Source: Clostridiales bacterium
Lineage (GTDB): Bacteria > Bacillota > Clostridia > Christensenellales > Pumilibacteraceae
DNA length: 61,205 nt
Reading direction: 5' to 3'
NCBI GenBank assembly: GCA_022508485.1
Contig: JAFLVD010000007.1
Span: 21,416-82,620 of the forward strand
Part shown: piece by piece, positions 7,958 to 16,490 of the stretch
How the letters are laid out: each line of letters opens with the position of its first letter
How positions within the stretch are numbered: the first letter of the stretch is position 1
Made by a program: the position numbers and the translations under genes
Notes under the pieces: generated by a model
What the model was told of the DNA's origin: nothing
Seen by the model: the letters and a program-made list of their open reading frames with translations, nothing else
Databases searched by the model: none

Positions 7958-10189
7958 ATGAACGATAAAATTAAGATAAACAAAATACTAAGGCTTTTTG
8001 CGGTAATTGCGGTAATGCTGTTATCCGTATTGGCGGTGGCGGCGTGCAATAAAGAGGACGGCGCGTCCGTAACGCTCGAGCTTGATACGAGCGAGGTTAA
8101 AACGGAATTTATCGTGGGCGACAGCTTTACCTCGGACGGGCTTAAAGTGATTGCCGTAATCGACGGCGAGCGTTTTGTCGCGACCTATGCCGAGTATACC
8201 GTGTCCTCGCCCGACATGAGTAAAGCCGGAGAAAAAAAGGTTACCGTAACGTTTATGGGCGCTTCCGCCTCGTACACGATAACGGTTACCGGTCCGTCGC
8301 CACAAGGTCTTACGTTTGGGCTTAACGGAGTAAAAACCGTCTATACGGTGGGCGATAAATTCGACGAAACAAATCTTACTGTATCCGTCCTGCTTAATAA
8401 CGGAGTCGTCCACAAAATGACGGAGTATAGCGTGGCCGACACGACCTTTACCGAGGTCGGAAACGCCGCGGTTAACGTTACTGCGACGTATGACGGGCAA
8501 GAGGTTTCGGGAAGCGTAAACGCCTGCGTTTTGCCTAAGGCGGAATCCGATTACGAGAAAAAAGAGGTGCTTGCCTTTACCAATACGGGCGAGGGCAACG
8601 AAAAGCTTACTCTTTACATAACCGATATCGACGGCGGCGGCTCTAACGCCGTTGCCGCGCACACCTACGGCTGGACGGTGCTCGTCGGCAGCGACGGTGC
8701 GTCCGTTATGGACGAGTTCGAATACACCTACAATCCGTCTGGCTGGGCGAGCACGTTCGTTAAGTGCGTGGGTTCGGTCGGGATTGCGGACGGCGGTGCG
8801 CTTCAAGTTTCCGCCGGCGGCGCGGTGTTCAGTGCGGTCGACAATCTGTGGCACTATGTTGTTATCGGCTGGGACGAGCTTAACTTTATTACAATAGATT
8901 ACAGCGGCGCCAAGACCGAATATTTTGTGGGCGAAGCGTTTAGCTATGCCGGCATTGTCGTCGTTCTCAACCGTATGAGCGGCGCGACCGAGCGCGTGGA
9001 GGCTACCGCCGCAAACGCGACGTTCAGCGGCTACGACGGGTCGAGCGCCGGCGAAAAGACAATAACCGTTACGTACGACGGTAAGACTGCGACCTATACC
9101 GTTACCGTTTCCGAGATTGCGCTTTCCTCTATCGAGCTTGACGATACCGGCGTTAAAAAGCAGTACCTTGTGGGCGACGAGTTCACCGCCTCGGGGCTTA
9201 TAGTTACCGCAGTCATGAATAACGGCACGAGAAGAAACGTAGATATATCGAGCTGCACGTTCTCCGGCTACGACCTTTCCGTCGCAGGCGAGTACAGCGT
9301 GTCCGTGTCGTACGAGGGCAAGTCCGCGACATACGATATCACGGTATCAGAGCCTGTCGGCATTCTTACCGAAATTACGCTTGACTACTCGGGCGCAGTA
9401 ACGGAGTTTGTAGCAGGCGATGCGTTCTCGGCGGCGGGGCTTATCGTTACCGCGCACTACGAGGACGGGTCGAGCGCGACGGTCGATTTAGACGCGTGCG
9501 CATTCTCCGGCTACGATATGAACACCGCCGGCACGCAGACCGTTACCGTTACCTACGGCGGCAAGACTGCGACCTATCAAATAACGGTAGGCGCGGCGCG
9601 GCTCGAAAGGATAGAGGTCGATTATTCCTCCGCAGAGCGACGCGAGTATGTTGTGGGTATGCAGTTTACCGCTAACGGCATTGTCGTTACGGCGCACTAC
9701 TCTAACGGCACGACAAGGTTGCTTAATAGCGACGAGTACGAGGTGTCCTCGCCCGATATGTCCACGGTTGGCGTTAAGACGGTTACCGTGTCGTTCGAGC
9801 AAAAGACGGCGCAGTACATGATTTACGCAATCCCCGACGTTAACTGGGATACGAGCAAGCTTGATTTTAGTAATCAGTCGGGTACGGGCGACACGCTCGA
9901 GCTGTACGTAACCGAGCTTATCGGCGGCGGCGAAGGCGGCGGACAGGCAACGACGAGCGGCTGGTACCTATTAAAGCGCACCGACGGCACGTACGAGATG
10001 TATGAATTCCACTTTACTTACATTCCGCAGAACGATCCGCAGTGTACGTTCATGACCGAGGGGCTTGACGCCGAGTATCTCGACAACAATCAAGGCGGAG
10101 ATATGTTCGTCGTGATAGGGAACCTTACCTTCCGCGCCGCCGCCAACGTATGGCATAACCGAATTATCGGCTGGCCTATATGGTGGTAA
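7958..10189 (+). CDS. Lipoprotein with six Ig-like (Big_3) repeats and two copies of an unrecognised domain
   Basis: The 743-residue protein starts with a lipoprotein signal peptide (lipobox AVAAC, Cys30). Six Ig-like repeats of about 73 residues follow the pattern Y-x-VGD-x-F-x-(A/S)-x-GL-x-V-x-A ... FSGYD ... AGE-x-x-VTV-x-Y-x-G-K-x-A-x-Y-x-ITV. They lie at about 39-111, 118-190, 311-384, 391-463, 472-544 and 550-624. Between repeats two and three (203-305) and at the very C-terminus (633-743) lies the same roughly 100-residue domain found at the end of the 6152 protein. Big_3 domains are common in surface adhesins and in carbohydrate-active surface proteins. This is the last gene of the operon, and a terminator follows at 10312. 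Confidence 0.8.
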   Translation: MNDKIKINKILRLFAVIAVMLLSVLAVAACNKEDGASVTLELDTSEVKTEFIVGDSFTSDGLKVIAVIDGERFVATYAEYTVSSPDMSKAGEKKVTVTFMGASASYTITVTGPSPQGLTFGLNGVKTVYTVGDKFDETNLTVSVLLNNGVVHKMTEYSVADTTFTEVGNAAVNVTATYDGQEVSGSVNACVLPKAESDYEKKEVLAFTNTGEGNEKLTLYITDIDGGGSNAVAAHTYGWTVLVGSDGASVMDEFEYTYNPSGWASTFVKCVGSVGIADGGALQVSAGGAVFSAVDNLWHYVVIGWDELNFITIDYSGAKTEYFVGEAFSYAGIVVVLNRMSGATERVEATAANATFSGYDGSSAGEKTITVTYDGKTATYTVTVSEIALSSIELDDTGVKKQYLVGDEFTASGLIVTAVMNNGTRRNVDISSCTFSGYDLSVAGEYSVSVSYEGKSATYDITVSEPVGILTEITLDYSGAVTEFVAGDAFSAAGLIVTAHYEDGSSATVDLDACAFSGYDMNTAGTQTVTVTYGGKTATYQITVGAARLERIEVDYSSAERREYVVGMQFTANGIVVTAHYSNGTTRLLNSDEYEVSSPDMSTVGVKTVTVSFEQKTAQYMIYAIPDVNWDTSKLDFSNQSGTGDTLELYVTELIGGGEGGGQATTSGWYLLKRTDGTYEMYEFHFTYIPQNDPQCTFMTEGLDAEYLDNNQGGDMFVVIGNLTFRAAANVWHNRIIGWPIWW
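8072..9829 (+). repeat. Six tandem or near-tandem Ig-like coding repeats
   Basis: These are the six Big_3-type repeats of the lipoprotein encoded at 7958, interrupted after the second by one copy of the unrecognised domain (8564-8872). Repeats three to five are the closest to each other; the FSGYD motif and the GKTATY or GKSATY ending recur with similar codons, which suggests fairly recent duplication. Confidence 0.75.
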
Positions 10190-10311
10190 CAAGCCAAAGG
10201 CTTGACATCTGTCGTGTGTAGACTTCTTAGCGTATTTGACTTTACACCCGACTAAGCGCCACTTTGTGGCTAAGATAAGATATAAGAGATAAAAGATAAG
10301 AGATAAGAATT
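10190..10311. other. Intergenic stretch with a small hairpin and a GATAA-rich tract
   Basis: No gene is visible. Just after the stop is a perfect small hairpin, AAGCC-AAA-GGCTT (10191-10203). The part at 10273-10310 is a purine-rich tract made of imperfect copies of AGATAAG/AGATAAA leading directly into the terminator stem. I see no promoter here. Confidence 0.5.
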
Positions 10312-10338
10312 AAGGACCGCCTACGGCGGTTCTTTTTT
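10312..10338 (+). terminator. Rho-independent terminator of the Ig-protein operon
   Basis: A ten-pair stem (AAGGACCGCC with GGCGGTTCTT, one G-U pair) closes a TAC loop and runs into six T. A very similar stem and sequence ends the last gene of the window at 61058. Confidence 0.9.
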
Positions 10339-10490
10339 ATAGCTGCTTCGTGGCATTGTGGCGGCGATACGTTCCAAAACGAAAGATATAACGCATACTC
10401 AATTACTTTGTCGCATAAAAAGAGTAATAGGGACGTAGGGAACGCTATTTTACTTTAATAGACAATTCGCAGAATAGATAGGTAAAACGC

Positions 10491-10519
10491 TTGACATAGC
10501 TTTTCATATACTGTATAAT
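10491..10519 (+). promoter_or_regulatory. Consensus sigma-A promoter of the FN3 lipoprotein/MoxR operon
   Basis: The -35 box TTGACA (10491-10496) and the -10 box TATAAT (10514-10519) are both perfect and separated by 17 bases. The expected start of transcription is near 10526. A 7-bp inverted repeat (CTTGACA at 10490, TGTCAAG at 10551) includes the -35 box and could be an operator. Confidence 0.85.
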
Positions 10520-10560
10520 ACGTACACTATACATACTTAGGTATTATATGTGTCAAGACA

Positions 10561-10616
10561 AGGGCGTCGAAAATATTTCGAATGCCCTTTTATATTTTAA
10601 GCGTAATTTATTACGC
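10561..10616 (+). promoter_or_regulatory. Structured leader: terminator-like hairpin plus hairpin next to the ribosome-binding site
   Basis: Within about 100 bases of untranslated leader there are two hairpins. The first (10561-10588) pairs AGGGC and TCGAAA with TTTCGA and GCCCT around an ATA loop, with a small internal loop, and is followed by a T-rich run, so it could terminate transcription. The second (10601-10616) pairs GCGTAA with TTACGC and directly abuts the AGGAGG site at 10617-10622. The arrangement resembles an attenuator, but I recognise no riboswitch family. Confidence 0.45.
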
Positions 10617-10629
10617 AGGAGGTTCGTTT

Positions 10630-13600
10630 ATGAAAGCAAACAGTAAAAGAGGATTACCGGTGCTCTTAGCGCTTGTCGTCGGTATCTTCGGCTTTACCGC
10701 ATTCGGTCTTACCGCATGCACCGAGGTCGAGATTCCCGAAGACTTGATAGAGCTTACCGCGCCGGTCGTCAAGCTTGACGGCAAGGTTCTCTCGTGGGAC
10801 CCTGTCGCAAACGCGACGCGTTACATAGTTTACGAGGGCGACGATGAAAACGGTACCAACGTAAGCGCGACGACTTACACCATCAATAAATCCGTCGCAG
10901 GCTCGTGGACGTATACGGTTGCCGCGTACAACGCGCTCGCCAACCCTAAGGTAGGTCCCAAGTCCGAGCCGATAACTTACACCCTTACCCAAGAGGATCT
11001 TGACAATCCGGATAATCCCGACGACCCGGACGACCCGGATGACCCCGACGATCCCAACACCGACAATAGGCCGGCAATTGCCTCTCCGCTTGTCGACATA
11101 GAGGGCAATGCGCTTAACTGGCAGCCCGTTTTAGACGCGGCTTCTTACGAAGTCTACAAAAACGGCGATAAAATCGATTCGGTGGAAAGCTTCCACTTTA
11201 ACATTCTTAACGCCGATATTCTTCCCACCACCTACACCGTAACGGGTGCGGTGCACGGCGATAAGTTTACGGTTGTTGCCGTCAGCGGCAGCACGGACAA
11301 AAAGGACAGCGCGCCGAGCGAGGAAGTAGAGTACGAAGCCGTTGCGACCACGCTTTCCAAAACGGCGTCCGTTCACGTTGTCAGCTCGGCGTCCACTATA
11401 ACCGTGCCCGTATCGAGCGCGGCGGCGTCCTCGCTGTACAAGGTTGTTATTAAGCAGAACAACAACCTTGCCGTTTCCACCAGCCTCAGCGGCACCGCCG
11501 AGATTTTCGTGCAGGGCAGCCCGTCGGAAAGCGAACCCCCTTACGGCGCTACGGCGGTGTACGACGAAGACAGCGGCGCTTGGGTCGCCAAAGTAATAGT
11601 TACCGGCGACAATACGCTGTATCTTAATATTACCGCTCAACTCGAGCAGGTTCCTCTCGGCTACACTGTATCGCTTGAGGATCCTTACATTACGGACGAG
11701 GACGACACCGGCGTTGTGCACAAGTACACGCTTAACGCGACCGGATCCGTGGACGTTGTTATCCCTTACAATATCGGCGGATACCGCATTAAGTTAGAGC
11801 TTGGCGACGACGTTCCGTCGACCGGCAACGTGCTGTACTTGGTACTCGAGGACGAAAGCGTCGACAAGACCATAAACATAAAGATCGGCAATAATACGAC
11901 CCTTCTTTCGCCTAAGGATAAGTACTACTCTTCCGGTTCCTTCTCGTATGCTCAGACGGGCGGCGCAATATACCTGAGTACCTCCTCGGTCGACTTAAAG
12001 GCGACTGTCTCTTTGGAAGTGCCCGATATCGTTTACGCCGACATTCCCGTGCTCGGCGTTGACGATCCCGCGTACGCCGTTGATATAAGCGGCTCGGCGG
12101 CTTCGGCTACCATGTTCAAAGTCGACGGCGTCGAAAACGGCGAATACATCCTTCTTGTCAATACGACCGTAGAAGGCGTCGACATATACGCCAAGCTTGA
12201 CGACGAGTCGTACACCAAGCTTAGCGCTTTGACGACCGTATACTATCTCAATCTGACCTTTAACGACAACGAAATACTCTATCTGTATACGACCGAAGGC
12301 GCCGACGGCGTGTCCGTACAATCTGTGTTCCTCTATGCAAAAGGACATCAGCACTACGAGCTTACGGAAGAAAAACCTGCGGAAGACGCATTTATCCAGG
12401 CAGGCGTAGACAACGCTACCGTGTTTAACCTTAACGACGTGGAAGAGGGTGAATACACGCTTACCATTAAAGCAAGCGTTAGCGCGCTTACGTTCGTAGT
12501 ATCCGTGGGCGGCGAAGAATACACCTTAAACGACTATGTGGATAGGTGGCCCAATTACTTCTATTCGAAAAAAGTAGCTCTTAAAGACGGAGACGCTATA
12601 TCGATTTACCTGTCGAGCGGCTTGTGCATCGTCGACGTATCCATCGTTTGGGTCGTCGAAGAGCCTACGCCCGAGCTTGGCGTCGGCCCGGACAACAGCG
12701 TAACGTTTAACATTTCGTCCGATGTTTCCGAGTACACGATTTTGTTGGTAGACGTACCTGCCGATACTTATAAGCTTAAATTTGAGACGGATTCGTATGT
12801 ATTCTGGCAAGCATGGACTGTCAGTGCCGGCGATAACAACGTAACGTTCGGTACGCTTAGCGGCTTCTTCGACGACGGAAGATTTGCGAGCGGCGGCACG
12901 GTAGAAATCGAGATACCGGAAGGTTGCACCGAATTGCTTCTTGAAAGACAGCAAGCGAGCAACGAAGAAGGTGCCGTAACCGTGTCCCTCTTGGAAAAGG
13001 GAGAGGACGAAGGCGAAACCTGGCTTTCGGTAACTGTTGACATCGAAATCGGCACGTTCGAGTCCATAGATATTTCCAATCTCGTTGCCGGAACGTACGA
13101 CGTAACCTTGTACGACGACGACTGGAAAGCTAACGACCCTCACTACGACCTGTTCTTTGAGCCGGGCGTCAACGAGATTTCCACCGACGGCTTCCCGAAT
13201 GCATACGCAACGATAGTTATCGACGGTCAGCCCACGCTTTATGTCCGTTTTAACGACGAGACCTCGTCGAAAAAAGCAAAGATAACGATTACCCTCGAGC
13301 TTGCAGCCGGCAGCGGCGGTCTCGAAGGCGGCGGCACGGATACTTCGGCCGACATTCAAGCGTATGCCTCGTGGATATCTTGGGTCGAGGTTGATGTTTC
13401 AAATCTTAAGTACGGTGAATATACCGTAACTTTGGAAGGTGAGGACGTTGATACAGGTTACTGGGCTCTCGGAAATTCCGCTAGCGGCGACGGGGAAGTT
13501 GCGTTTGTCGCAGGAGACGAAGTTACCGCTGTTTTCACGGTAAAGCAGGACACAATCTATCTGTATACCAGCACCTTCGGCGGTCCCGTAACCCTTCACT

Positions 13601-13914
13601 TTGCCATTAACGGTCCTAAGCCCGGCACGTCGTACGATAACCCCTTAGTGTTTGAATCGGCTGTCGGCACGTTCACCGCGGAGGGACTGCAAGAAGCGTG
13701 GTTTAGTTTACCCGCCGTCTTCACATTCGGCACGGTGTATGCCATAACCTTTGAACCGGGCGTTGTAGTTAAAGTTGCTTACTCCGACGGCGACGGCTGG
13801 CAGTCTTTTGAAAGCGGAGACGAAGCGCCGATAGGTTTTGATCCCGTTGTTCTTCACGTAACCGCCCCCGAAGGCGTTGCTTGCAGCTTTACGATTTCGG
13901 TGGTAGATGACTAA
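10630..13914 (+). CDS. Large lipoprotein with FN3 domains and serial beta-sandwich modules
   Basis: The ATG at 10630 follows a strong AGGAGG site; the frame extends upstream to 10582 but that part lies in the leader hairpins. The 1094-residue protein has a lipoprotein signal peptide (lipobox LTAC, Cys30). Two fibronectin type III-like domains (about 41-115 and 150-230) flank an Asp/Pro linker made of repeated DDP units. The rest consists of six to eight beta-rich modules of 100-120 residues with the recurrent pattern (F/V)-x-(V/I)-x-x-V-x-x-G-x-Y-x-(L/V), reminiscent of pre-peptidase C-terminal (PPC) domains. It is the first gene after a perfect promoter and precedes the MoxR module by 82 bases without a clear terminator, so it may be a surface client of that module. 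No enzyme motif is seen. Confidence 0.75.
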   Translation: MKANSKRGLPVLLALVVGIFGFTAFGLTACTEVEIPEDLIELTAPVVKLDGKVLSWDPVANATRYIVYEGDDENGTNVSATTYTINKSVAGSWTYTVAAYNALANPKVGPKSEPITYTLTQEDLDNPDNPDDPDDPDDPDDPNTDNRPAIASPLVDIEGNALNWQPVLDAASYEVYKNGDKIDSVESFHFNILNADILPTTYTVTGAVHGDKFTVVAVSGSTDKKDSAPSEEVEYEAVATTLSKTASVHVVSSASTITVPVSSAAASSLYKVVIKQNNNLAVSTSLSGTAEIFVQGSPSESEPPYGATAVYDEDSGAWVAKVIVTGDNTLYLNITAQLEQVPLGYTVSLEDPYITDEDDTGVVHKYTLNATGSVDVVIPYNIGGYRIKLELGDDVPSTGNVLYLVLEDESVDKTINIKIGNNTTLLSPKDKYYSSGSFSYAQTGGAIYLSTSSVDLKATVSLEVPDIVYADIPVLGVDDPAYAVDISGSAASATMFKVDGVENGEYILLVNTTVEGVDIYAKLDDESYTKLSALTTVYYLNLTFNDNEILYLYTTEGADGVSVQSVFLYAKGHQHYELTEEKPAEDAFIQAGVDNATVFNLNDVEEGEYTLTIKASVSALTFVVSVGGEEYTLNDYVDRWPNYFYSKKVALKDGDAISIYLSSGLCIVDVSIVWVVEEPTPELGVGPDNSVTFNISSDVSEYTILLVDVPADTYKLKFETDSYVFWQAWTVSAGDNNVTFGTLSGFFDDGRFASGGTVEIEIPEGCTELLLERQQASNEEGAVTVSLLEKGEDEGETWLSVTVDIEIGTFESIDISNLVAGTYDVTLYDDDWKANDPHYDLFFEPGVNEISTDGFPNAYATIVIDGQPTLYVRFNDETSSKKAKITITLELAAGSGGLEGGGTDTSADIQAYASWISWVEVDVSNLKYGEYTVTLEGEDVDTGYWALGNSASGDGEVAFVAGDEVTAVFTVKQDTIYLYTSTFGGPVTLHFAINGPKPGTSYDNPLVFESAVGTFTAEGLQEAWFSLPAVFTFGTVYAITFEPGVVVKVAYSDGDGWQSFESGDEAPIGFDPVVLHVTAPEGVACSFTISVVDD
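11002..11062 (+). repeat. Asp-Pro codon repeat (linker)
   Basis: Imperfect tandem repeats of GAY-GAY-CCS and GAY-AAT-CCS codons encode the acidic Asp/Pro linker between the two FN3-like domains of the lipoprotein encoded at 10630. Length changes by whole units would keep the frame. Confidence 0.7.
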
Positions 13915-13944
13915 TAATTCTTAATACAACAACACATTTTAGCA

Positions 13945-13972
13945 GTGCGGAGGTGGGTATCTGCCTCCGCAC
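13945..13972 (+). other. Intergenic hairpin without a T-run
   Basis: A perfect nine-pair stem (GTGCGGAGG with CCTCCGCAC) closes a ten-base loop between the FN3 lipoprotein gene and the MoxR module. It is followed by AAAGCTATTT rather than a T-run, so it looks more like an mRNA processing or stabilising element, or a weak terminator, than a full stop. Readthrough would join the two units. Confidence 0.5.
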
Positions 13973-13996
13973 AAAGCTATTTAAGAGAGAAACATA

Positions 13997-15505
13997 ATGG
14001 GTGAAGGCTTTAAGAAAAAGAAAAGTAAATTTATACGGACGGCTATTGTAAAAAGCGCGGTCTGTGGGGTTTCCTTTGGGCTTTTCGCTTTCGGCGTCGT
14101 TTTTTTGGCTTTGAAACTTTCGGACGTAGCACTTAACGGCGCGATATATGCCGTTATTGCCGTAGGAGTAGCGCTTTTAAGCGGCGGCTCCGCGTTTTTG
14201 CTACTTAGACCGAGCGACAAAAAGATTGCCGCCGAGCTTGATAACAGATACGGCCTTAACGAAAAGGTGCAAACCGCGCTCGCATACAGCGGCGCGGATG
14301 GTGCGGTTATAGAAATGCTTCAAGCGGACACCGACGCGCGTCTGCTCGCGCTTCCAAAAGACAAATTCGAGTTTAAACGGATTTGGAAGGTCTTTTTAAT
14401 CGCGGTTTTATCGGTTGCGATGTTCGTATCGTCGCTTGTGGTGCCGTCCAAGCTTACACTTGCCGAAGGGAACGAAGGCGGCGGCGAAACGGTTAACCCC
14501 ACCGCGCAGTTCGTTTTTACCGAGGACCAGATGGAGGCTCTTCAAGAGCTTATCGATAACGTAGGTAAATCGAGTTTAAACGCGAGCATTAAAGCGGACG
14601 CCGTAGCTGAGCTTGACAAGCTGATGAACAACCTTATGTTCGCAGAGTATAACAGCGAGATGATAGAATACGTAGGTTTTGCGACGACCGGCATCGATAA
14701 GATTATCAAGCAGCCGCTTACCTTTAAGGCCATAGCCAACGCGCTCGGCAGCTCGGGACAAAACGAGCTTGCCAAGATGATTGCGGAAGGCGTTCAGACC
14801 GCTTACACCAAAGTCGCTATCGGAAACTACACAAGCGTAACTGATTTCTATGCTAACAGGGTAACCATTGTCGGTCAGACGATCGACGAGACATTATCCG
14901 CATTTTTCGACTACCTTTTAACCGACGACGGCACGTCTCCCGAGGACGACGAGCCAACGGTAGGGGTCGTCGGAAAAACCTTTGCCGATATATACCTCGC
15001 GCTCAGTATTTCGGGCGCGGACGAAGAGGATGGGCTTAGAACGGTGCTGTTCGACTTTGCAAAGGGTCTTGCGCAAAACGGCGTTCTTACCAACGACACT
15101 TCGTTTATATTCGACGTCAAGTTTAAGGCAGAGCTTTCCGGTCAGGCGTATAAGCTTGCCGTTAACAAGTACGTTACAAACAGAATAAGAGAGATTTTCA
15201 AGCTGAAAATACCCTCCGACGAAATCTTCGTTCCTACCTATTCGCAGCCCCCCAATCTCGGGGATGCCACCGACGAGCCTATTCAGGGCGGATACGGCAA
15301 GGGCGATATGCTTTACGGAAGCGATGACGCGGTGTACGACCCAATAACGGGCGAGTACAGAAAGTACGGAGAACTATTCAACGACTACTACGCCGCAATA
15401 GAAGCGATGCTGAGAGACGGAAGCACTCTTACCGAAGAACAGAAAGCCGTTATACGCGCATACTTCGATATATTATTGAGCGGAATTAAGGAACCGCAGG
15501 AGTAA
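13997..15505 (+). CDS. Large membrane protein of MoxR module 1 (DUF4175-like)
   Basis: This 502-residue protein has a basic N-terminus, two membrane helices at about 18-38 and 49-69 and a third at about 130-150. A long, mainly helical, probably outside region follows, ending in a Gly/Tyr/Asp-rich stretch. Membrane proteins with this layout often precede MoxR-DUF58-VWA genes, and the N-terminal part resembles the DUF4175 type known from such clusters; this is a pattern-level assignment. It ends two bases before the MoxR ATPase gene, so the two are surely co-expressed. A role as membrane partner of the ATPase module is inferred. Confidence 0.65.
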   Translation: MGEGFKKKKSKFIRTAIVKSAVCGVSFGLFAFGVVFLALKLSDVALNGAIYAVIAVGVALLSGGSAFLLLRPSDKKIAAELDNRYGLNEKVQTALAYSGADGAVIEMLQADTDARLLALPKDKFEFKRIWKVFLIAVLSVAMFVSSLVVPSKLTLAEGNEGGGETVNPTAQFVFTEDQMEALQELIDNVGKSSLNASIKADAVAELDKLMNNLMFAEYNSEMIEYVGFATTGIDKIIKQPLTFKAIANALGSSGQNELAKMIAEGVQTAYTKVAIGNYTSVTDFYANRVTIVGQTIDETLSAFFDYLLTDDGTSPEDDEPTVGVVGKTFADIYLALSISGADEEDGLRTVLFDFAKGLAQNGVLTNDTSFIFDVKFKAELSGQAYKLAVNKYVTNRIREIFKLKIPSDEIFVPTYSQPPNLGDATDEPIQGGYGKGDMLYGSDDAVYDPITGEYRKYGELFNDYYAAIEAMLRDGSTLTEEQKAVIRAYFDILLSGIKEPQE

Positions 15506-15507
15506 AT

Positions 15508-16485
15508 ATGGATAATACCGAAAAAGTAAAAAAGTTCAGTCAGTCGATAGACAAAATCCGCGCCGAACTGCGTAAGGACGTAGTCGGTCAAGAGGATATT
15601 ATCGACAACGTTATCTGCGCCATTATCGCGGGCGGCAACGTTCTTTTGGAGGGTGTGCCCGGCGTAGGTAAAACGAGGCTTGTTCGCTCGCTCGGCAAAA
15701 CGCTGTCGCTGCCTTTCTCGCGTATACAGTTTACGCCCGACTTGATGCCGTCCGACGTTACGGGTACCAACGTAATCGAAAAGGACGACAAGGGCAAGAT
15801 GAATACGGTCTTTCAAAAAGGACCTATCTTTGCCAACCTCGTTTTGGCGGACGAGATTAACCGCGCCACGCCCAAAACGCAGTCGGCGATGCTCGAAGTT
15901 ATGCAAGAGCATAAGGTTACCGTCGCCAAGCAGACGTACGTTCTGGAAGAGCCGTTCTTTGTTCTCGCAACCGAAAACCCCATCGAGCAGGACGGAACCT
16001 ATCCGCTTCCCGAAGCGCAGATGGACCGCTTTATGTTTAAGCTTGTCGTTTCATTCCCCTCCGAGGACGAGCTTGCCGGCATAGTTACCATGACGCAGGT
16101 TACAATGGACGAAACGGCGACGGCGGTCGTAGACGGCAAGACCATTCTCGAAATGCGCGCGCTCGCTAAGGAAGTGCCGGTAATCGACGAGGTATTGCAG
16201 TTTGCGGTTAAGCTTGTTTCGGGCACTCATCCCGAGCTTTCTTCCGCGCCCGAGACCACGAAGAAGTACGTTAAGTACGGCGCGTCGCCCCGTGCGGCGC
16301 AGGCGCTTATTACTTGCGCCAAAGTCCGCGCGCTTATGAACGGTAATTATAACGTTTCTTATGACGACGTTAAGGCGCTTGCTTACCCCGTGCTTCGCCA
16401 CAGGGTAAAAACCAACTACAACGCCATCAGTAATCACTTGACGGTTGACGACGTAATTAAAGAGATTATCAAAGAAATAAAATAA
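15508..16485 (+). CDS. MoxR-family AAA+ ATPase (module 1)
   Basis: The 325-residue length is typical of MoxR ATPases. The P-loop is GVPGVGKT (49-56), the Walker B is LVLADEINR (Asp115-Glu116), and the sensor-1 segment is LATENPIEQDGTYPLPEAQ with Asn157 after the usual spacing; a C-terminal lid domain follows. MoxR proteins act as ATP-driven chaperones for the maturation or activation of partner proteins and are nearly always encoded with DUF58 and VWA-domain proteins, as here. The protein has no signal peptide and should be cytoplasmic. A second MoxR is encoded at 49358, with a different set of partners. Confidence 0.95.
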   Translation: MDNTEKVKKFSQSIDKIRAELRKDVVGQEDIIDNVICAIIAGGNVLLEGVPGVGKTRLVRSLGKTLSLPFSRIQFTPDLMPSDVTGTNVIEKDDKGKMNTVFQKGPIFANLVLADEINRATPKTQSAMLEVMQEHKVTVAKQTYVLEEPFFVLATENPIEQDGTYPLPEAQMDRFMFKLVVSFPSEDELAGIVTMTQVTMDETATAVVDGKTILEMRALAKEVPVIDEVLQFAVKLVSGTHPELSSAPETTKKYVKYGASPRAAQALITCAKVRALMNGNYNVSYDDVKALAYPVLRHRVKTNYNAISNHLTVDDVIKEIIKEIK

Positions 16486-16490
16486 CTTAA

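Noticed and set aside
10271-10310. Repeated AGATAAG units as a possible CRISPR-like or satellite array
   Set aside because: The units are about 7 bases, imperfect and without spacers. It is a short low-complexity tract leading into a terminator.
10582-10629. Upstream start for the FN3 lipoprotein
   Set aside because: The extra 16 codons lie within the leader hairpins, while the ATG at 10630 has a strong ribosome-binding site and begins a normal lipoprotein signal peptide.
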